Shown in pieces: positions 33,482 through 45,050 of a stretch of 64,000 bases of DNA. The notes below the pieces were generated by a model, which had not been told where the DNA came from, did not search any database, and saw only the letters and a program-made list of their open reading frames with translations. Within the stretch, counting starts at the first letter, position 1, and every line of letters begins with the position of its first letter. Made by a program: the position numbers and the translations under genes. This DNA comes from Cryptomeria japonica. Taxonomy: Eukaryota > Streptophyta > Pinopsida > Cupressales > Cupressaceae. The DNA lies in the NCBI RefSeq assembly GCF_030272615.1, contig NC_081415.1, forward strand, positions 422,993,757 through 423,057,756, written 5' to 3'.

Positions 33482-35430
33482 CCACGTCCCTAAATACTAA
33501 TAATTTTTTTTAGTTTTTTTAATTTTTAGCTCGCAAGTCTCGGTTCAATGTCTGCGTCTGAAAAAATCAACGCTTGCGCCTGGGTGCTTCAACGTCTCCA
33601 CTAGGGATCAACACATGCATTTTAAATTTGGATTTTCTTACTACCTTTTTGCACGGTGTTGTCCTTTAACGTCTCTGATCTGCTTCGACGTCTGTGCCTA
33701 GTGTCTTTTGACACTTAGTGTTAGAGCTTAATTTTTACATTTTTACTTTCTTCCATTGGTTAAAAGGAACAAAAACAACACAAATCAGTTAAAAAGAACG
33801 AAAACAACCTAGGTTAGTTATTTGATTTCTGTTTTTACTAATCTTTTGAGCAAAATTGTTAGATTTTTTTGGGGGTTTTGGCACATCAACGCCTGGGCAG
33901 ACAGTTGATGTTTGTGCATTGCTTCAACATCTGCATTGAGGTAGAAAAAGCCCGCTCAAATTTTGAATTTCAAATTTCAAATTTTTGAATTCCAAGTAGT
34001 TGTTTACCATTTAATTTTCCTACTTCAATGTTTGCGCAAATGCTTAACATCTACGCATATGATAAACATCTGTGCATTAACAAGTTTCAAATTCAAAATT
34101 CAAAATTTTGTTAGTCTTCCCTATTTCTATTTGGTAGCCTATGTGTAGATAGTTTCGGCATTTGCACAAATGTTTCAACGCTTGCACTTGTGGTTTAGCA
34201 TATGCGATGTAACCTCAGAGATTTTTTCTTACTGATCACATTTTCAATTTTTTTAGGTTTCTCTGCTAGTGAAAGATCCAAATTTGAGACTACTAACTAT
34301 TTTTTGCAGCACCACTTGAGAAAGATGAATTTTGCTCACTAGTTTAGTTTCATTCTTCGCATTTTAGTGTAGAAAATCTTTACATGTGGGACAAAATTAA
34401 CTAGTGTCTTCCGTCTCTTGTGTGCTTGCACAAATGTACAAGTGGACCCACTGTTATGCTTGAGTATCCTCTCCCCTCGCCTTTGTGGACCTTGGGTGTA
34501 AGAGAAAAAGAAATCAACAACACCCACTTTTTTTTCTTTTGTAGAGAGGGGTATTCTTGATTGGGGATTTCATCACCTCACAAGGGTGCTTCGAATTGGG
34601 ACATGTCAGGGATATCAACTCTCCTGACATGATCTTGAGCGAGTTTTTTCAAGCCGCTATATAAATAAGTTGGTTAGGTGGCTGAGGTGTTGAGTGAATT
34701 CAACATATGTGGGGGCCCTCCCTGCACTGATAAGCTCAGTTAGAGCCTTGAATGGCTTGCTTTGAGAATCCATTGTTGGATTGGCGATCCCTCAAAAATT
34801 ACACTAAGGACCAATTTTAGTAGCCAAAATCCTACATTTGATAGTGCAAGGGATACAGATCATACCCCAAAGTTACCTCTCATGTACCCGCTCAAGATGA
34901 GACAGGAATTCCCCATATCATAGATCCTCAGATCTTTGGGGTAAGAGAATTTGGTATGCCTGAGTAGTGAGTGCATTGTAAAGGGGAGCTAGTGCTACCA
35001 GATCTCTATTTGTTTTCTTATTTAAGGTATCTCTTTGTGTGAGAGGCCTATCAAATGGTTTCCACTTTCCAACCTAAGTCGTATGTTTGATGTGTGTCTT
35101 CATTTGTGCAAAATTAGTGAAATTTTCTTTGGGCTAATCTAGGCCCCTAATCACTTTCACGCTTGTTCTCAAGCATTGCCCTTGGCCAATGTGTCTTCGT
35201 TGTCTGATATTCTCTTTCCAAGAGTAGACAAAATCAAACATCTTTCCAAATTTGACCAAGTTTGACCAAATTCCACTCAAAAAAATTGCTTTCAAAACTG
35301 TCAAATTGTCCTTCAACATCTTCATCCTATCAAGCACTGAGATTCAACCTCTTCACCTCATTGTTTCAATGTCTCCATCCTGCTTCAACATCTCTGCCTA
35401 AGTCAAATCCCTAATAAATTTTCATCCATC
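33482..35430 (+). other. Leader of Element 5
   Basis: Non-coding leader matching that of Element 2 in plan: a first block of CAACGTCTGCG/CAACATCTGTGC motifs (33540-34210), a middle segment (34530-35010) with GTAGTGAGTGCATTG and GGAGCTAGTGC, and a second motif block near 35340-35410. Motifs resemble, but are more diverged than, the GCGTCTGTG motifs of Element 2. Confidence 0.6.
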
Positions 35431-36422
35431 CAAACAATCATCAATTTGAAACTAATATATCTATCCAATCAGCAATCCAATCTTGGGTAACCTTCCCCTT
35501 CTTCTTCTTATCATCAATTCATTCTTCCATAATCATTTTACTCCCACCTTTGAGGAATTAACACACTAATCAATCAATCAATCAACCTCATCCTAAGGTC
35601 AACACTTTGTGAAAGTTTGATTTAGACCTTTATCTTTAATCAATCAACAATTGGCTCTTGTGCTTAAGAAATAATCTCCCCCAAGTACCTTTGGCTAATA
35701 ATTTTGGGTTGTTCAAAACCCTAATCCTTTTTCCCTATTTTTCTTAGGAATGTAAGAATATCCTAAAGAGAACAAGGCTTTATCAATTGTACCTTAATCC
35801 AAGGGTTTGAATTTTACCTATCTTGGTTGTCACCTTTCTTTGTGGTCCACATCATCAATTTCATTCCTCATGCAAGTCCTAATCCAAGGGCTAAGGCATC
35901 ATCCTAATCCAAATCAATCTTGTCCTAATCCAAGGACCAATCCAATCCAATCCAATCAATCCTCAATCCAATCCAAAGTTTCCAAGTCCTAGTCCTCATC
36001 CTCATCTAACATCATCTTATCACTTTTCTTGATCAAGTCCATTCATACAATTCCAACTTATCCCCCCATTCTTTTCATTAGGTTACCCTTGCATATTCTA
36101 CACATGCTCATGAAAGAAAAAGTTGGCTATTCGAAACTTACATTCAAAAATCATGGGTTGGTTTGAATAACTGGTTATGGAAGTTCAAGGATCACCCTAT
36201 CAACCACGCCCATCTAGCTCATACATGCCTCAAATCTATCCAACTTCCACCTATTCTTGTCTCCCACCCTAGCTCACTTACCAAGTAAATCCCATAACCT
36301 CACATTCATCTACCATATCCCCATCCATTTCTCCTCAACACATTATATCCAATCCGAATTCATCTCACATCTCTTATCCTTCTCCTACCTTTGAAAAGTA
36401 AAATCCATCTTATTCCCCATCC

Positions 36423-38458
36423 ATGTCTTCATATTATCCATCATCCACATACCCCTCCATTCTAATATGTATGTCCTTATCTTCCCCCCATCTACATCCT
36501 AATCCCCATATTTTTATAATACCTCCATCATATGTACTCACCATTCAAATCCTTTACACCATTGTCCTCCCAACCATAATCCTAATTCCTCAATCCATAA
36601 TCCCAATCTCCCATCTAATCCTAAACCTCCACATAATCCTCATCCTCCAAAACCCACATCATCCTCATCCTCCAAGTCCTTTATTCATAATCTTATCCAA
36701 GGAATAATAGTAAAGGAGACAAAATCCCCACCTCAAATCAAAGTTTCCCAATCTCCCCAAGTCCCCCATCCACCTCCATACCCTCCACATAAAGACAACC
36801 CTCAAACCGCTAAGCTTCATGATACCACCATCCCCTCATCTACCCAAGTTGAGGAATCGATATCCTCTTACATCACACCATCGCCGCTACTCCAAACATG
36901 TCAAGAGCTTGTTCCAAAGCATGCTAGAATAGATTCCTCTCCACCTCAAGATAAAAACATCCCTCCATCTCAGGACCCAATCATCCTTTCCATTCCATCT
37001 CATGATCCCCTCCACTCCATCGCACAATCCCCTCCCATCTCATGATCCCATCCTCTCCACTCCATCTCAAGAAAAAATAATCCCTCCATACAATGCTCTC
37101 CTTCCATCTCAAGATCTAATCATCCCTTCTACTCCACCACATGTTTCCATCCCAAGTCAAGAACAAGGTGTCCCCTCCACTCCATGTCATGATCCCAATC
37201 TATCTCATGATTCTAATATTCATCCTAATCCCACACATGATCCTAACCCTCTGCATGATCTTAGTACTCCACAAGATCCCAATGCCCCTAGCCAAGCTAT
37301 CCATGAATCCCATACCTATCAACTTGGCTCTTCCACCTTCATCCACTATGGTTTCCTCCAAGAGCTTACAATCCCTTCTACATCCCATCACCCTCAAAAT
37401 GGACTTGCATCTTGTTTCCAAAATAATAAGTATCCCATTGGAAAAATAATTTGTGAAAAAATGAATTATCAAGGCAAAGGGTTAGGCCTCCATGAACAAA
37501 GAATATTGGAACCCCTTCAAGTCAAAGAAAATACAAGTTCATATGACCTTGGCTACAAATCTCATGCTCAAGATGTTGGTATACCTTCTATCTCATCTGA
37601 ATTTAAAATTCCTCCATCTAAATCCAAACATTTCCATCACCCATCTTTCAAACCCCTTTTGGATCCTTATGTCCTAAACTCCATTCCTTCTCCATGCACA
37701 TCCATTTTGGGTTATTATGTTCCAAATCAAAACCCTTCATCCCTTCCATCCATCTTAGGTCCTTAAATCCCTCCATCCTCCACTCCATCACCTCAAATGA
37801 TCCCTAAGAAATATCAACAAAGGCACATATCCTTGAATTCCTTCCAACAATCTCCCTCCATCCCACCATCGATAAAATATCCAAGTCATCCATCCTCATG
37901 CACCTACACCATTGCTATTGGAAGTAATTTGGATGACAAATCTAAAATGTATAAAGCCAAAAATGCAAAAAAATCCAAGGATCGACATAACCCATCAAAA
38001 AGACATGCTCAAGAAAAGAAAATATGATCCAAAAAAAAGGAAAATCCAAAAGGCCACAAAGGCCCAAAAAGAAAAAATTAAAAACTATGTGGATTCCTAT
38101 TCTACTCATAGAAGAAATGCATCTCAAAGAAAAATCCAAATTGGCATCCAAACTTGCTAATCCACAAGCTCTCGTCACTCATAAGTCCTCCAGTCCTCCA
38201 TCTAACATTCGTTCATCTTCAAAATCTATTTTGGGTCCTTACGTCCCAAAATACACTATCTTAAGTCCCTCACCCCCTTCATCTATTTTGAGTCATGTCC
38301 CAAAATCCACACTCAATCCTCCATCTAATTTAAAATCCTCTCCTCCACAACTCTACCGCCCTTCAGGGTGTGTGCCAATGTTGATCTTCCCAACATCCAC
38401 ATCCATTTATCCATGTATTCCACAACCCCATCCATCATCCAACGTCCATTTTCCATAA
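36423..38458 (+). pseudogene. Degenerate Pro/Ser-rich coding region with G-patch relic (Element 5)
   Basis: The longest open part is 37002-37766 (254 residues), made of P-S-H-D-rich low complexity (STPSQ, NPTHDPNP) followed at about 37425-37545 by a G-patch-like segment: GKIICEKMNYQGKGLGLHEQ and EPLQV. The same segment precedes RT in Elements 2 and 3. Downstream another P/S-rich stretch with LGPYVPK repeats continues in shifted frames to 38458. No gag capsid domain or protease was recognised. It is either a relic of the gag-to-RT region or a low-complexity filler of a non-autonomous element. Confidence 0.55.
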
Positions 38459-38770
38459 TCCCATCCCTTTAATTCAAGCTTTTGCATAAATCCTTATCCC
38501 CCTCCATCTTCCATCCATTTCATCTCCCCATCTATCTCTACCAAAATTTATGAGCATACCTCTAGTTATCTTGGTTCAATGAAGCACATCTTTAAGGGAT
38601 ACTATCCATGGAACTAGATTCTTGAGTCCTCCCTTTATCCCCTTTTCACACATCCGCTATATTCCACATCCACTTATCATCATCCTTATCCATCCAAACT
38701 ATTCCAAAAAATTCAAAAAACTCCAAAAAAAAGTAAAAAAAATTAAAAAAAAATCAAAAAAAAAATCTAT

Positions 38771-38804
38771 CCAATGGTGAAAACCACTTCTTGTGGCACC
38801 TTGG
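38771..38804 (+). other. Post-pol-type bulged hairpin (Element 5)
   Basis: GGTG, AAAA, inner stem CCAC/GTGG with loop TTCTT, then CACC pairing fully with GGTG. An extra CCAA/TTGG pair flanks it. The G-U pair of Element 2 is an A-U pair here, a compensatory difference. Confidence 0.65.
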
Positions 38805-40633
38805 GTGATTACTATGATGAAAAATTGGTAAAAATGTGTCATGTTTAATCCCCCATCCCCTTGTAGTCTACACTTGGGGGCAAGATTCATCTATGCCATC
38901 TTTCCATCCACATCTTCCATATTCCTTATCCACTATCTGCATCCTGTCTAAGTCCCTCCTCATTTCCTCTCTTCGATATTGACTATCCCATCCATACCAT
39001 CCATATATCCTATCCATATCCTCCATTTCATATTCCTCATCCTATCTAATGCCATCCTTCCTACCTTTAGTCTTGATCATGCTAGAGGAAAAATAATGTA
39101 TATGCATGCTTTGGAAAATACAAGTCTAAATTCCTCCACCATCCATATCCCATACACACTATTCTTCCATCTCATACATCTTTATCCACCATCCTTCTAT
39201 CCTCAATTGCACTATCTTCTATTGTGGGGCATTCCACTCCTTTGCAACATAGTTCTTGGATCCCCATTCCACCTATATTTCATGCTTTACTCCTCCACAT
39301 CTTATCATTGCCCATCTACTTAATCCATCCATCTCTTATCCAAGCAATCTCTCCATCCATTCCATCTTTCTACTAAGCCTAGGTTTTCCCTTGTCTTTGG
39401 TCACATTACTTATTCTATCCTATCATGACCAAACCTTGGTTCTCCCTTGTCATTGGTCCCACTCCCTTTATCTTATATCCACAATCCAATCCTATCATAT
39501 CCAATCATTTATGCTCCTCTCATCCAATCCAATCCAATCATATTCCCCATCCCATCCAATCCTATTCAATCATTAATCCCCCTCCCATATTATCCAATCC
39601 ATTTATGATCTCCATCACACTAAGTTTTATCCAATCAGACTGAGCTTTATCCCATTTATACCGAGTTTTCCCCATCACACCTAGCTTTTCCCATGAACCT
39701 GAGCTTATATTGACTTGCATGTAATCCAAACACCCATCCAAAACATGTTAACCAAATCCAAGCAATAATACTCCCATCTACACACCCCGCACAATCCTCT
39801 TATCTATTGCCTTCTATTAAACTATCCACAACCTGCCCATCGGAATGCATCCTTCCCATGTCTGCCATTTTATCCAAATCCATCACCTGCCCATTGAGAT
39901 GTATCCTTCCCATGTCTAGTAGTCTATCTAGATCCATTTCATACTCTTGGAAAGAGATATCAGTTGGCCATGTGTATCTTGTTTGCATGATTGAGCTTTT
40001 CGCTTTGATTTATATCTTGTGTCCAAGACTGAACCTATTTAGGGCTGCCTTGATCATCCTATATCTTGGTATGTCTTGGTTGGTGTATAATGGGGCATAG
40101 TTTATGTGGTATGTTGGGTTTGATGGTTTCTCTTCTACAATCCAATAGTCTCACATCTACACCATCATTGGTGTTTTCAAACCTGTGTCCATAGAAATAC
40201 CTATTGTTTGAGAGTCTAGTCCACGCATCAGATATTCACAACATCTTGACTTCTATAGTTAGTGGTGTAGATAATCCATTGAAAAATAAAAACTATGTTT
40301 TCTCTCCACATCTACACAACAAGAAATCCCATCCATCACTCCATTCCATCCATTCGACCCATTTCACTTCATTCATTTGACTTGAGACTCCAATTTATTC
40401 ATCCATTCCTGTTTCATCATCCTCAATCCTCTAGTCCTCTAGTCCTCTAATCCATTTCGAGAGCACATTCGTGTTCTTAGAACCCACATGTTCTCTCAAG
40501 GGGGGATACCACTACCTCCTCATCATCCTTCCTCATCTCACCTATGACTAAGGCATCATGCAAATAGTCCTTATCCTTTCCATCTACTATGTTTTATTCT
40601 TTTTTGATATAACATCACTTCATGACGCTATAT
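38805..40633 (+). other. Element 5 3' internal region, C/T-rich
   Basis: Strongly CCATCC/ATCC-biased sequence without a recognised gene. No PMD sequence was found on either strand, unlike Elements 1-3. It ends with a GGGGG-containing stretch (CTCAAGGGGGGATACC near 40495-40510) that resembles the GAGGGGGC segments upstream of the tract in the other elements. Confidence 0.5.
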
Positions 40634-40648
40634 CAAAGAGGGGCAAAA
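40634..40648 (+). other. Polypurine tract (Element 5)
   Basis: CAAAGAGGGGCAAAA, identical to the other three. Confidence 0.95.
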
Positions 40649-41758
40649 CGTAGACACCTAAAATTATTTAAATATTTAATTAATTTAGTCTTGTCAACAC
40701 AATTAATTAATTTAAATTGTGTTGGTCTATTTCTTCTTAAAATTAATTAAATCAAATTTAATTAATTTTATCACTATAGTCCGATAATTAATTTGCCAAT
40801 AAATTAATTATTCCCCATTCTTCTAAAGTCATATCAATTATTAATTCTTCTAAATTCCTCTTAGTTAATTAATTCTAATTAATTAACTTAAAGTCATGTG
40901 ATTCCTACAAATCATTTCTTCTAATAATCACTTAATTAATTCTTCTAGAAGCATGATTATCATTATTCCTCAATTTTAAATTCCTCCACTCATTTTGTCT
41001 CCTCATGTCACATCCTCCTAACTTTCCCACATGCACTCATTAAGCCACATAATCAGTCTCCTTAATCATTTTCACATCTCTACTCACCTTGATCCTTTCA
41101 AATAAATTTAAATTCTTTGAATCTCCCTATGCATCCTCTTCCCAAGGAATTTTTAATTCCTCTTCTCCTCCCTCGAGGAATTTTATATTTCACTTTCTCT
41201 TCCCAATGTACTTGGGAGCTCTTCACCATGAATCTTGAGAAGTGTAGAGACAAGAAATACCTTCATGGCAAATCTCTTGAATCTCCCACCTTGTCCTCTC
41301 AATACTCTCCTCCTCTTTCTTTCAATCCTAGCCCTTCATCAAAAAATAAATCTTGGCCCTCCATTTTGGCCTCCTCCAATCTATAAATTGGAGTTTCATC
41401 TCCTCACAAATCATCCACTTCCATCATATTCTTATGTTGTCCATTTGAGGATCAAAATCCTTCATCATATCATCATAATGCCCAAATATTCCCTCATCTA
41501 AGCCAAATCCCTCTCATCCATCATCATCATTCAAGTCCAATCCAAATCCAATCTTGTTGTGTACTGGAGAGCAATCCACAATCCACCATCAAAGGAGCAA
41601 ATCAAATAGAGCAACAAGGGCACCTCTACTTCATCAAGCTCAATCAGAGGAAGAGTAGAAGCTAAAGTATAATGGTTTATTTGTGTATTTGAATGCATTA
41701 TTTTGTGTTTTATTTGTTTTATACACTAACAATTAGGCTTTATATTTTCCCCTCTTCA
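40649..41758 (+). repeat. 3' LTR of Element 5
   Basis: It starts CGTAGACACC, where the family consensus is TGTAGACACC, so the first T has become C. AT-rich palindromic blocks fill about the first 300 bases. TATAAATT at 41382 is a probable promoter. The end at 41758 is placed where similarity to the 5' LTR end stops. Confidence 0.8.
41382..41389 (+). promoter_or_regulatory. TATA box in Element 5 LTR
   Basis: TATAAATT about 735 bases into the LTR, the same distance as in Element 1. Confidence 0.5.
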
Positions 41759-41762
41759 CTAT

Positions 41763-42640
41763 CACATCCTAAACTATTGATGGATCATCAAAATCAATCC
41801 TCTTCACAACACTCCTTAGCTCTGAAGGATCCTACACAAGAAAAATTGAACCACAATTGAGATTAGTTATATTATATAATTTACATTCGAAAAGTTAACA
41901 TAAAAATCAATATACATTGAACTATAATTGAACTCTAAAATTGAATTCTTGATTACATCATCTGCATGTTTTCTCTTAATCTGGGGAGGAGTCTTGGAAT
42001 ATTTCTTCGGTAGAGAAGGTATCTCACCAATATTTTTGTAGACAACCTATATATGTTAACAAACATAACATTGATAAAATTTAGCATATAATTGTCAGTG
42101 ATAGGAACAAACTATATCTTCTAAACACAAAATAAAATAAACACATCTACTTGATGGATCTCTTCTGCTTCTTTAGGTATAATGGGTGTAGTCAACAAGG
42201 ATGTGAATCCAACAATTTTATATACATAAAGATGACAAGTATGTGAAACTATCAATCTATGTAGACATGTATTCTCATTATAAGTTATTTAAACTCTTAA
42301 TTCAATCATGTTTGCATTCAATTAGCTTTCCCTTGTCTCTGACTACACTACTAGAGCCTAGATCATGCGACACCGCACTTGCGCTAGGTGTGTCCTACAA
42401 GAGTAAAATAAGATAAACATACAAATTACTATATAATTTAATAAATCAAAATTTAAATGACGAGAATGTATGTAAATAAAAAATGTAAATGACTAGGTGC
42501 AATAATTATATATGTACCATATAGCTTTCAAGGCCAAATGAAATGGCCATCAAGGTGCCATCATGGACCAGTGATAAATCCTCCTCAGTCATCAACTTCT
42601 TTTGATTAAAAAAGCCATGTTAACTAGGCCGCTGACCATT
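41763..42640 (-). pseudogene. Unrecognised multi-exon relic
   Basis: Read leftward, short exon-like frames alternate with AT-rich intron-like DNA. One near 42640-42530 encodes GFFNQKKLMTEEDLSLVHDG. One near 42395-42310 follows a CTCTTGTAG acceptor (DTPSASAVSHDLG). Others lie near 42200-42145 (TPIIPKEAEEIHQ) and 42050-41955 (NIGEIPSLPKKYSKTPP). A terminal one near 41831-41769 follows CTTGTGTAG and ends SVVKRIDFDDPSIV-stop. I do not recognise the product. The many small exons resemble genes carried by DNA transposons, like the exon at 28271. The Element 5 LTR lies within five bases of its 3' end. Confidence 0.35.
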
Positions 42641-43189
42641 TACGTAGCCAAAAGGCTATCAAAAATTAAACAACAACCCAAAGGCGACAAAAAGACCAAG
42701 TAGGGGTACAAACCCTAAACAAAAAAAGTCAGACATGCCAAACAAACCCGTCAAACCTGCAACAACCCAACCCATATCAGGAGTGGGGAGAAACACCAAA
42801 AACTTGATGAAGGGGGGCACATTTTCCCTTCCTCCTGCGACAAACAAAAATCCAGGAAACACTGTCATTAGGAACATTCAAAGAAAACTTGGGCGAGGAG
42901 GACCCCACAGAGTTACAGCTAGACTGCTGGTGCAGAACAACAACAAGAGAAGAATTGCCAAAGGAAGAGAAAAGCTATAGAGAAGGAGCAATAGATGTAG
43001 GAGCCAAGGGAGTGGAGGAGTCCACAAAAATAGTAACATCAGCAAAATATTCATTGGCAGTAAGAGGCACCTCATCTTAGGAGGAGACATCATCCTCCAG
43101 AGAGGAGTCGACCGAAGTAGACTCAAAAGAATTAATCATCAAGTAATATTTATATTGGAAATTGACACTCTCTTGGCTAGGTTTCACTA
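42641..43189. other. No recognised feature
   Basis: Short open frames exist on both strands (for example 42735-42980) but none has a recognisable motif. It borders the copia LTR. Confidence 0.4.
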
Positions 43190-44072
43190 TGTTGTCATTG
43201 ATGACAACATTATTTTAGGTTCCAGCTTCATATGGTGTACCGACAAGAACTTCATAGATTCTACATCGGCACCGGCACCGACAGGTCAGGAATATTTCTT
43301 TGGTCACCCACATGAACATCGACATGGTATAGTAAAGGTTATTGGTATTAGAGGCTGACTTATCTTGGATCTGACATCGACAACTTGTTTTAATGTTTAT
43401 TTTATTTATGTTATATGGCTGACATGTAATCTGATATTGTATATATCCTTGTAAGCTAATATAAGGCATAAATTTGTTTAGGGTATATAGGGAAAATTGA
43501 TTAGATCATTTTGATAAAAGAGATAGGCATATGGTATGGATATGGATGTAATGTAATGTGAAATATATCAGAGATTATGTACGTGAGGAATTTATTGTAA
43601 GGGTTATTTTGGTAAAGGGGTTTAGGGTTTCAACCGGAATAGACAAAGCTTAAAATAGAACTGTATTCTGGCATAGGAGATGCTATCTTAGTAGTTCACA
43701 CTTCTCTGGATTGTTGTCTAGAATTTTATGTAGTTAGTGAGGCTCCTATTGTGATTGAGCAGTGTGCTCTAGACTGTAAGCCTTCCTGCAAGTGCAGGCC
43801 CATCATATATTGTAATATCTCTTCATATGGCCAGTGGATTGATATTGTGGGTCACAAATCCCATTGTGGTTTTTACTCATTGAGGTTTTTCACATATAAA
43901 TCTGTGTATTATGATTCTCATTTATGTGTTTGGGTTATTGGTTTCTTTACTTCTTTCAATTATGTTTATACCAGTATACCGGTTGGTGTATGGATGTTTT
44001 GTTAAGGCTAAAATCTTTTATTCTAGTATAACACTGATTCACCCCTCTTGTCAATGTTATTGGTTTCTAGCA
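43190..44072 (+). repeat. 5' LTR of copia element
   Basis: 883 bp from TGTTGTCATTGATGACAAC, a typical copia LTR start with a TTGTCATTGATGACAA palindrome, to TTTCTAGCA two bases before the primer site. The terminal part has AACACTGATTCACCCC, common in plant copia LTRs. Confidence 0.75.
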
Positions 44073-44074
44073 AT

Positions 44075-44086
44075 TGGTATCAAAGC
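44075..44086 (+). other. Primer-binding site for initiator tRNA-Met (copia)
   Basis: TGGTATCAAAGC, one base from the usual plant copia site TGGTATCAGAGC. Confidence 0.85.
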
Positions 44087-44113
44087 CTTGTGCCTTAGAG
44101 GAAGTTTAAAAGC

Positions 44114-45050
44114 TTGAGGAAGATCCTGAAACCAGAATCATTGAATATGGCTTTGGAGAAGCAGTTTGAGATGGCACTTGAAGATTATGATGCTGAAAGA
44201 TTAAAGAACTTAAAGCTACAAGATGAGTTGAATTCTGCTAAAGAATTTATTCTTGTCCTACAAGAGAGGCTATCATCTATTCAAGATAGGAGGAAGGAAC
44301 TTTTGCAAAATCAGGATGATGAAGAGAAAAATGCACTTAAGGAACAATGTCAGAAATTGAGTCAGGAGAACATGGCCATGAAGAATGAAATGAAAGCTAT
44401 AACTATGAGGATGTCTAAGGAGATTGAGGACAAAAAGAAAAAGGAAGAAAATCTTGTTGTATCCTTGAAGAACAAGTTTGAAGAATGTGGTAGGTTGGTT
44501 CATGAAAATGATATATTGAGAATTGATTTGGTACAATCCTAGAGTAATGAGAAACAACTTGAGAGACAAATGACAATACTAAGAGATGATTTAACTGCTA
44601 CAAGTGAATACAAAAAAAAATTCAAGATTAGCTTAGCACAACTTGATGATTTATTCAAGAGAGAGAGGTAGATTGGAGATTCTAGTGTACCTGGATTTGA
44701 GTAAGAATAGAGTTCCGATATTGCTAATGAAGATCAAAACCATAAGGCACTGGTAAGACAATTCAATGCTTATAAATTCATGGTAGATGTTTTATTTGCA
44801 ATAAATTTGGTCACATGGCTAGGCAATGTAGAAATAGAGAAAATCAGAACCCTGATTTTGCTCCCTATAAATATTCTAAATGCAATAAAATTGATCATAA
44901 GACAGAATATTATAGAATGAATGTAAAATGCTATGCTTGTGGAAAATTTGGACATATGGCTAATCAGTGCAGGTCAAGCAATTTCACCGGTTTTAGCAAA
45001 GCTATTTAGAAGAAGAATGTTACATGTTATGTGTGCAATGAAATTGGACA
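44114..45050 (+). pseudogene. copia gag, interrupted
   Basis: The first 142 codons (44114-44542) are a charged coiled coil (ALEKQFEMALEDYDAERLKN, repeated Glu/Lys heptads). After a stop and frame changes, zinc knuckles appear: CFICNKFGHMARQC near 44790-44831 and CYACGKFGHMANQC near 44930-44971, both with C-x2-C-x4-H-x4-C spacing. Between them is a degenerate CNKIDHK motif. A further knuckle CYVCNEIGH is cut at 45050. Gag would bind and package element RNA; this copy is broken. Confidence 0.75.

Larger units (their letters stand above)
33410..41758 (+). mobile_element. Element 5: Tat-related element lacking pol enzymes
   Basis: It has a remnant 5' LTR end, a primer site like that of Element 2, a homologous leader, a degenerate Pro/Ser/His-rich coding region with a G-patch relic, one post-pol-type hairpin, the shared polypurine tract and a 1110-bp 3' LTR. 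No protease, RT, RNase H, integrase or PMD sequence was found between 33482 and 40633. It therefore looks like a non-autonomous derivative. Most of the 5' LTR is replaced by the tandem array to the left, so no age can be taken from the LTRs. Confidence 0.75.
43190..45050 (+). mobile_element. Ty1/copia element, 5' LTR and partial gag
   Basis: An LTR, an initiator-Met-type primer site and a gag with zinc knuckles in order identify the 5' part of a copia element. It is cut at 45050 by the LTR of Element 4. Protease, integrase, RT and 3' LTR are not in the window. Confidence 0.8.

Noticed and set aside
36423-36707. 94-residue hydrophobic Pro/Ile/Leu-rich frame
   Set aside because: Product of CCATCC-biased low-complexity DNA within Element 5; no domain.
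42735-43126. Open frames on both strands near 42.7-43.1 kb
   Set aside because: No recognisable motif and overlapping frames on both strands; treated as chance frames.
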